Source: JAAYVZ01 sp035403265
GTDB taxonomy: Bacteria; Acidobacteriota; Thermoanaerobaculia; Thermoanaerobaculales; Thermoanaerobaculaceae
Direction: 5' to 3'
NCBI GenBank assembly: GCA_035403265.1
Contig: DAONEV010000304.1
Span: 1-5,323, forward strand
Length of the DNA: 5,323 nucleotides
The notes below the pieces were generated by a model. That model did no database searches. It was given only the letters and a program-made list of their open reading frames with translations, and was not told the DNA's origin. A program made the translations under genes and the position numbers. Shown piece after piece: positions 1-5,323 of the stretch. The first letter of the stretch is position 1; each line of letters opens with the position of its first letter.

Positions 1-1
1 G

Positions 2-760
2 ATCGGCATCAGCCTGACCAACTCGGCGCCCCTGGTGGTGCCCACTCACGGCGCCGAGATGCTGCTCGGCACCAATCCGATCTCCCTGGGCGCGCCGACC
101 CGGCGCCACCCGGCGTTCCTGCTCGACATGGCGACCTCGGTGGTGCCGCGCGGCAAGATCGAGGTCTACGACCGCAACAGCCACCAGATGCCGGTCGGGT
201 GGGCGGTGGACGAGTACGGCTACGACTGCCAGAACCCGGGGCAGGTGCTCAAGAACCTCATCGAGCGCATCGGCGGCGGCATCCTGCCCCTGGGTGGGCG
301 CGGCGAGGAGTACAGCGGGTACAAGGGCTACGGCCTCTCCCTCATGGTCGACATCCTGTGCGGGGTGCTGTCCGGCGCCGGGTACGGTCCGAACGTCGAC
401 GACGTGCACGGCAACCCCCAGGCCGGCAAGACCGTGTTCCCGAACGTCGGGCACTTTTTCGCCGTCATCGACATCGCCCGTTTCATGCCCGTCGAGCAGT
501 TCGAGGCAAGGCTGGACGACTACATCGACCGCCTCAAGGGCTCCCGCAAGGCGTTCGACCAGGAGACGATCTTCGTCCATGGCGAGAAGGAGTGGGCCCG
601 CACCCTCATCCACCGCGAGGTCGGCATTCCCATCGGAGCCAATGTTCTTGGTACCCTGCGCAAGATCGCCGCGGCGGCCGGCGTCGAGCCGCCAGTGGTG
701 CAGCCGATGCGCGAGCAGTGCGAGTTCGCGCCGCGCCAGCAGGGGGAAACGGATGCCTGA
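2..760 (+). CDS. Ldh_2-family NAD(P)-dependent malate/L-lactate dehydrogenase, 5'-truncated
   Basis: This is the C-terminal 252 residues of a malate/L-lactate dehydrogenase-like oxidoreductase (Ldh_2 family, unrelated in fold to classical Rossmann-type MDH/LDH). Members reversibly oxidise 2-hydroxyacids such as malate, lactate, sulfolactate or ureidoglycolate with NAD(P) in the cytoplasm. The reading frame is open from base 2, so the gene starts outside the window; family members are usually about 330-360 residues, so roughly 80-100 N-terminal residues are missing. Numbering from the first visible residue, family motifs are LGTNPISLGAP (22-32), LDMATSVVPRGK (41-52), a GWAVDEYG segment (66-73) and the glycine-rich SGYKGYGLSLMVDILCGVLS (105-124). 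The tail GIPIGANVLGTLRKIA (208-223) also fits. The stop overlaps the lhgO start, so the two are probably cotranscribed and translationally coupled. The substrate cannot be decided: malate is plausible given the TCA neighbours, and 2-hydroxyglutarate or lactate are alternatives. The family call is firm; the substrate is inference. Confidence -1.
   Translation: MGISLTNSAPLVVPTHGAEMLLGTNPISLGAPTRRHPAFLLDMATSVVPRGKIEVYDRNSHQMPVGWAVDEYGYDCQNPGQVLKNLIERIGGGILPLGGRGEEYSGYKGYGLSLMVDILCGVLSGAGYGPNVDDVHGNPQAGKTVFPNVGHFFAVIDIARFMPVEQFEARLDDYIDRLKGSRKAFDQETIFVHGEKEWARTLIHREVGIPIGANVLGTLRKIAAAAGVEPPVVQPMREQCEFAPRQQGETDA
741..760 (+). promoter_or_regulatory. RBS and stop/start overlap joining Ldh_2 gene to lhgO
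   Basis: The lhgO ATG (753-755) lies inside the last codons of the upstream gene, whose TGA is at 758-760, giving an 8-base overlap. A purine-rich AGGGGG (741-746) sits 6 bases before the ATG and acts as the likely ribosome binding site. The geometry suggests translational coupling and a fixed ratio of the two proteins; the coupling itself is inferred. Confidence -1.
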
Positions 761-1967
761 CCAGAAAATCTATGATGTTGTCGTGATCGGCGGGGGGATC
801 GTCGGCTGTGCCACGGCCATGGCGCTGACGCAGCACCACCGGCTGTCGCTGGCCGTGCTCGAGGCCGAGGACCACCTCGCCGCCCACCAGACCGGCAACA
901 ACAGCGGCGTCATCCACTCCGGGCTCTACTACAAGCCGGGCTCGTTGAAGGCCACCAACTGCACCCGGGGCCGCGAGGCGCTCTACCGCTTCTGCGCCGA
1001 GCGGGGCATCGCCCACGACCGCTGTGGCAAGGTGGTGGTGGCGCTCTCGAGCGAGGAGATCCCGCGCCTGGACGAGCTCGAGCGGCGCGGCCGCGCCAAC
1101 GGCCTTGACGAGATCAGGCGCCTGACCCCGGAGCAGATCCGGGAGCACGAGCCCCACTGTGCCGGGATCGAGGGCCTCTGGGTGCCCTACACCGGCATCG
1201 TCGACTACACCGCCGTGACCGAGGCGTATGCGCGCATCGTCCAGGAGCGAGGCGGCGAGATCCTCACTGGCGCCCGGGTCCGCGGGCTTGCCCGCGACGG
1301 CTCGGCGTTTGTGCTCGAGACGACGCGTGGCCCGGTGCGCTGCCGCAACCTCATCAACTGCGCGGGGCTGCAATCCGACCGCGTCGCGAAGCTGTGCGGC
1401 GTCGCCCCTGGGCTGCAGATCGTGCCGTTCCGCGGCGAGTACTACGAGATCGTCCCGGCCAGGCAGCACCTCGTGAAGAACCTCATCTACCCGGTGCCCG
1501 ACCCGGAGTTCCCCTTCCTCGGCGTCCACTTCACCCGCATGATCAAGGGAGGCGTCGAGGCGGGCCCCAACGCCGTACTGGCCTTCAAGCGCGAGGGGTA
1601 CACGAAGACCTCCCTCTCCCTGCGTGACCTCGCGGCCTTCGCCACCTACGGCGGCTTCTGGCGCATGGCGGGCAAGTACTGGCGCATGAGCCTCGGAGAG
1701 TTCCACCGCTCGTTCTCGAAGGCGGCCTTCGTGAAGGCGCTGCAGAAGCTCCTGCCCGAGCTCGGACGCGACGACGTGCACCCCTCGGGCGCCGGTGTGC
1801 GCGCCCAGGCGCTGGAGCCCAGCGGCAAGCTCGTGGACGACTTCCGGATCGTCGAGGCCGAGCACATGGTGCACGTGCTCAACGCCCCCTCGCCGGCCGC
1901 CACGGCCTCGATCGCCATCGGCGAGTCCATCGCCGAGATGGCCGCGAAGAGCTTCGGCCTCGGCTGA
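753..1967 (+). CDS. lhgO: L-2-hydroxyglutarate oxidase/dehydrogenase (FAD-dependent, DAO fold)
   Basis: A 404-residue flavoprotein that oxidises L-2-hydroxyglutarate to 2-oxoglutarate; in E. coli LhgO electrons pass to the respiratory quinone pool, and the human homologue L2HGDH removes the same toxic by-product. Visible motifs: the dinucleotide-binding GGGIVG (13-18) in an N-terminal beta-alpha-beta, the family signature HQTGNNSGVIHSGLYYKPGS (45-64), GIVDY (148-152), NCAGL (202-206), VPFRGEYYEI (224-233), PFLGVHFTRMI (254-264), GPNAVLAFKREGY (271-283), VRAQAL (349-354) and the FAD-contacting C-terminal NAPSPAATASIAIG (377-390). Length is close to E. coli LhgO (about 422). I see no membrane helix or signal peptide. 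Start 753 is preferred because a purine-rich AGGGGG site (741-746) precedes it and the FAD motif then falls at the usual place; the frame stays open upstream, but that region is the coding sequence of the preceding gene in another frame. The signature has Asn49 where E. coli and human proteins have His. No glutarate hydroxylase (csiD) is visible, unlike in E. coli. Confidence -1.
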   Translation: MPDQKIYDVVVIGGGIVGCATAMALTQHHRLSLAVLEAEDHLAAHQTGNNSGVIHSGLYYKPGSLKATNCTRGREALYRFCAERGIAHDRCGKVVVALSSEEIPRLDELERRGRANGLDEIRRLTPEQIREHEPHCAGIEGLWVPYTGIVDYTAVTEAYARIVQERGGEILTGARVRGLARDGSAFVLETTRGPVRCRNLINCAGLQSDRVAKLCGVAPGLQIVPFRGEYYEIVPARQHLVKNLIYPVPDPEFPFLGVHFTRMIKGGVEAGPNAVLAFKREGYTKTSLSLRDLAAFATYGGFWRMAGKYWRMSLGEFHRSFSKAAFVKALQKLLPELGRDDVHPSGAGVRAQALEPSGKLVDDFRIVEAEHMVHVLNAPSPAATASIAIGESIAEMAAKSFGLG

Positions 1968-1982
1968 CGTCGCGGCCGATGG

Positions 1983-3416
<1,434 letters not shown>

Positions 3417-3555
3417 GGCACTCTCCTACTCGCAGAACAGTCCGACGCCGCGATGCTAGTCCCGTCTCCTCCCTGGTCCCGCCCACGAACCACGGACCGG
3501 CAAGGCCGGGAAGCAATGGCGCCCGGGCCGGGTTTCGCCCTACCAGGAGGGGCCC
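3417..3555. promoter_or_regulatory. Divergent intergenic region between fumC and the isocitrate dehydrogenase gene
   Basis: This 139-base gap separates two divergently transcribed TCA genes and must hold the promoter for fumC and probably one for the icd-acnA pair. At its edges are the fumC ribosome binding site (minus strand, 3423-3427) and the icd site AGGAGG (3545-3550), 5 bases before the icd ATG. A weak -10-like TAGCAT lies on the minus strand at 3453-3458, but no good -35 box stands at the right distance. A small hairpin, CCGGC-AAG-GCCGG (3497-3509), is present. I see no convincing sigma-70 promoter, operator palindrome or riboswitch, so a shared regulatory role is inferred from position only. 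Confidence -1.
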
Positions 3556-4752
3556 ATGTCTTCAGAGGTCATCGATCGCGCGACAGCGCACTTCGGGAAG
3601 CTGGTGGAAGAGCAGTTGGCGAGGGTCGCGAGGCTCCGCTCGGCCGAGCCGCCGGTGGACTTCGCCACGGTGCGTCCGATCATCGTGGGGATCTGTTTCG
3701 GGGACGGCATCGGGCCGATCATCTCGCGGCAGACCATGCGGGTGCTGGACAACCTGCTGGCGGACGAGATCCGCTCGGGGAAGGTCGAGCTGCGGACCAT
3801 CGAGGGGCTGACGATCGAGAATCGAGTCAAACACCTCAAGGCCATTCCGGACGACGTGCTCGATGAGCTGAAGGCGTGCCACGTCATCCTCAAGGCCCCG
3901 ACCACCACGCCCGAGAAGGGCGGCCCCTACCCCAACATCGAGAGCGCCAACGTGGCGATGCGCCGCGCCCTCGACCTCTACGCCAACGTGCGGCCGATCA
4001 AGGTGCCGAAGGAATGCATCGACTGGGTGATCTTCCGTGAGAACACCGAGGGCGCCTATATCCTCGGCTCGCAGGGCATTGCCGTCACCGACGACCTGGC
4101 GTTCGACTTCACCGCCGTCACCCGCCAGGGGTGCGAGCGCATCATCCGCATGGCCTTCGCCTACGCCCACGCGAACGGCATCGACAGGGTCACGGCCGTC
4201 ACCAAGGCCAACGTCATCAAGACCACCGACGGGATGTTCCTCGACATGGTCGCGCAGATCGGCAAGGAGTACCCGGGCATCACCTGGGACGCCTGGTACA
4301 TCGACATCATGACCGCCAAGCTCATCGACCCCAAGCGGCGCACCCAGTTCCGGGTCATGGTGATGCCCAACCTCTACGGCGACATCCTCTCCGACGAGGC
4401 GGCCGAGTTCCAGGGCGGCGTCGGCACCGCCGGCTCCGCCAACATCGGCAGCCGCTGGGCGATGTTCGAGGCGATCCACGGCTCGGCGCCGCGCATGATC
4501 GACGAGGGGCGCGGCGACTACGCCGACCCGGCCTCCCTCATGCGCGCCGGCTCGATGCTGCTGCGGCACATCGGCCTCGTCGCCCAGGCCGATCGGCTCG
4601 ACATGGCCCTGGACGTCTGCACGATGCTCGAGAAGAAGGTCCGGATCACCGGCCGCACGAGCGGCGCCACCGCCCAGGCACTTTCCGACTACGTGATGGA
4701 AACCCTGGCCGACCCGAACCTGCCCGCTCGTCACGCCGCACTGCTTCGGTGA
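3556..4752 (+). CDS. icd: Isocitrate/isopropylmalate-family dehydrogenase, probably isocitrate dehydrogenase
   Basis: A 398-residue beta-decarboxylating dehydrogenase, most likely converting isocitrate to 2-oxoglutarate and CO2 in the TCA cycle. Visible motifs: GDGIGP (49-54); the substrate loop ESANVAMRR (129-137), whose Ser130 and Asn132 plus Arg136 and Arg146 match the isocitrate-binding set; RENTEGAY (161-168) with Arg161 and catalytic Tyr168; TKANVIK (216-222) with Lys217; metal-binding Asp250, Asp276 and Asp280 (the last two in LYGDILSDEAAE); and the cofactor-binding HGSAP (308-312). The Ser/Asn loop argues for isocitrate over 3-isopropylmalate, and coupling to aconitase agrees. At the two positions that usually separate NADP (Lys-Tyr) from NAD (Asp-Ile) enzymes it has Arg313-Met314, so the cofactor is uncertain. 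About 48 residues precede GDGIGP, forming a predicted charged helical extension. Start 3556 has AGGAGG 5 bases upstream. The gene ends 16 bases before acnA, suggesting an operon. Homoisocitrate or tartrate activity cannot be wholly excluded. Confidence -1.
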   Translation: MSSEVIDRATAHFGKLVEEQLARVARLRSAEPPVDFATVRPIIVGICFGDGIGPIISRQTMRVLDNLLADEIRSGKVELRTIEGLTIENRVKHLKAIPDDVLDELKACHVILKAPTTTPEKGGPYPNIESANVAMRRALDLYANVRPIKVPKECIDWVIFRENTEGAYILGSQGIAVTDDLAFDFTAVTRQGCERIIRMAFAYAHANGIDRVTAVTKANVIKTTDGMFLDMVAQIGKEYPGITWDAWYIDIMTAKLIDPKRRTQFRVMVMPNLYGDILSDEAAEFQGGVGTAGSANIGSRWAMFEAIHGSAPRMIDEGRGDYADPASLMRAGSMLLRHIGLVAQADRLDMALDVCTMLEKKVRITGRTSGATAQALSDYVMETLADPNLPARHAALLR

Positions 4753-4768
4753 CGTTTCAGGAGGAGAT
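4753..4768 (+). promoter_or_regulatory. Short icd-acnA spacer with strong Shine-Dalgarno site
   Basis: Only 16 bases separate the icd stop from the acnA ATG, and most of them are the ribosome binding site CAGGAGGAG (4758-4766). There is no room for a separate promoter or terminator, so acnA is very probably cotranscribed with icd. Confidence -1.
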
Positions 4769-5323
4769 ATGGCGACACCCCCCAGAACCGACGTCTTCGG
4801 CGTGCGGCGCCGCCTCGATACGGCACCCGGACCGGTCGACATCTACAGCCTCGCTGTCCTTCAGTCCCGTGGGCTGCCCGTCGCCCGCCTGCCGTTCTCG
4901 CTGAAGGTGCTGCTCGAAGCCCTGGTGCGCACCTGCAACAACTTCGACGTCACCACCGACGATGTCGTCAACCTGGCGCGATGGGACGCGGCGCACCCGG
5001 CCGAGGTCGAGATCCCCTTCAAGCCGGCCCGGGTGGTGCTCCAGGACTTCACCGGCGTCCCGGCGGTGGTCGACCTGGCGGCGATGCGATCGGCCATGGC
5101 GCGGCTCGGCGGCGACCCGGGCCGCATCGAGCCCCTGATTCCGGCCGAGCTGGTCGTCGACCACTCGGTGCAGGTGGACCTCTCCGGCGTGCCGGAGGCG
5201 CTGGCCGAGAACATGCGGCTGGAGTTCCAGCGCAACCGCGAGCGCTACGAGCTGCTCAAGTGGGGCCAGCAGGCGTTCGAGACCTTCAAGGTCGTGCCGC
5301 CGGGCGTCGGCATCGTGCACCAA
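4769..5323 (+). CDS. acnA: Aconitate hydratase (AcnA/IRP type), N-terminal part, cut by window end
   Basis: The first 185 residues of an aconitase, which isomerises citrate to isocitrate through cis-aconitate using a [4Fe-4S] cluster; full-length AcnA-type proteins are about 890-930 residues, so only a fifth is visible and the cluster cysteines lie outside. Recognisable family segments are LPFSLKVLLEALVR (41-54), the highly conserved VLQDFTGVPAVVDLAAMR (90-107), VDHSVQVD (130-137), and RNRERYELLKWGQQAFETF (155-173) followed by VVPPGVGIVHQ (175-185). VLQDFTGVPAVVDLAAMR and the RERYxxLKWG block distinguish AcnA from AcnB. The start at 4769 is set by a strong AGGAGG (4759-4764) 4 bases upstream. 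The frame is open to the last base with no frameshift. It lies 16 bases after the icd stop, giving a two-gene operon for consecutive TCA steps, in reverse order of the pathway. Some AcnA proteins also bind RNA when iron is low; nothing here tests that. Confidence -1.
   Translation, partial: MATPPRTDVFGVRRRLDTAPGPVDIYSLAVLQSRGLPVARLPFSLKVLLEALVRTCNNFDVTTDDVVNLARWDAAHPAEVEIPFKPARVVLQDFTGVPAVVDLAAMRSAMARLGGDPGRIEPLIPAELVVDHSVQVDLSGVPEALAENMRLEFQRNRERYELLKWGQQAFETFKVVPPGVGIVHQ

Noticed and set aside
35..37. GTG as the true start of the Ldh_2 gene
   Set aside because: Codons upstream of it, back to base 2, encode family-typical residues (ISLTNSAP), and the protein would lack about 90 conserved N-terminal residues. 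It is an internal valine.
294..752. Upstream in-frame start that would lengthen LhgO by about 150 residues
   Set aside because: The added segment is Ser/Arg/Pro/Thr-rich out-of-frame translation of the Ldh_2 gene; the FAD motif and a ribosome binding site fit the start at 753.
606..1874. Long minus-strand open frame opposite lhgO
   Set aside because: Composition is low-complexity Ala/Arg/Gly/Val/His with no recognisable domain; it mirrors the codon bias of lhgO.
3497..3509. Small CCGGC/GCCGG hairpin as a terminator or riboswitch
   Set aside because: A 5 bp stem with a 3-base loop is common by chance at this GC content, and there is no T-run or conserved riboswitch-like architecture.
3562..4842. 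Minus-strand open frame opposite icd
   Set aside because: Repetitive Gly/Val/Asp/His/Arg composition typical of an antisense shadow, crossing the icd-acnA junction with no independent start signal.
4757..5323. Minus-strand open frame at the right edge
   Set aside because: The plus strand here encodes unmistakable aconitase motifs in an open frame with a strong ribosome binding site; the minus-strand product shows no known motif.

Overview
This window comes from a high-GC bacterial chromosome. It is densely coded, every gene has a strong third-position G/C preference, and Shine-Dalgarno sites are clear. It carries central carbon metabolism genes: two complete TCA-cycle enzymes, the start of a third, and two 2-hydroxyacid oxidoreductases. 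The sequence alone does not place the organism. A free-living environmental bacterium is a reasonable inference, but no taxon is claimed. I see no mobile element, CRISPR array, tRNA or rRNA.

Left block, plus strand (1-1967): the C-terminal part of an NAD(P)-dependent dehydrogenase of the malate/L-lactate (Ldh_2) family runs in from the left edge. It overlaps by 8 bases a complete L-2-hydroxyglutarate oxidase gene (lhgO). Middle, minus strand (1983-3416): a complete class II fumarase (fumC) converges on lhgO with only 15 bases between the stop codons. A perfect inverted repeat sits over this junction. Right block, plus strand (3556-5323): after a 139-base divergent intergenic region comes a complete isocitrate/isopropylmalate-family dehydrogenase, probably isocitrate dehydrogenase. 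Sixteen bases later begins an aconitase (acnA type), which is cut by the right edge.

Together, aconitase and isocitrate dehydrogenase would carry citrate to 2-oxoglutarate, and fumarase would make malate. The Ldh_2 enzyme could be the cycle's malate dehydrogenase, although its substrate cannot be read from the sequence. LhgO oxidises L-2-hydroxyglutarate to 2-oxoglutarate. L-2-hydroxyglutarate is a known side product of malate dehydrogenases acting on 2-oxoglutarate, so the coupled Ldh_2-lhgO pair could be an enzyme with its metabolite-repair partner. That is the most interesting idea here. I found no clearly new biological system: the genes all belong to known families, and the novelty lies in arrangement and a few residues.
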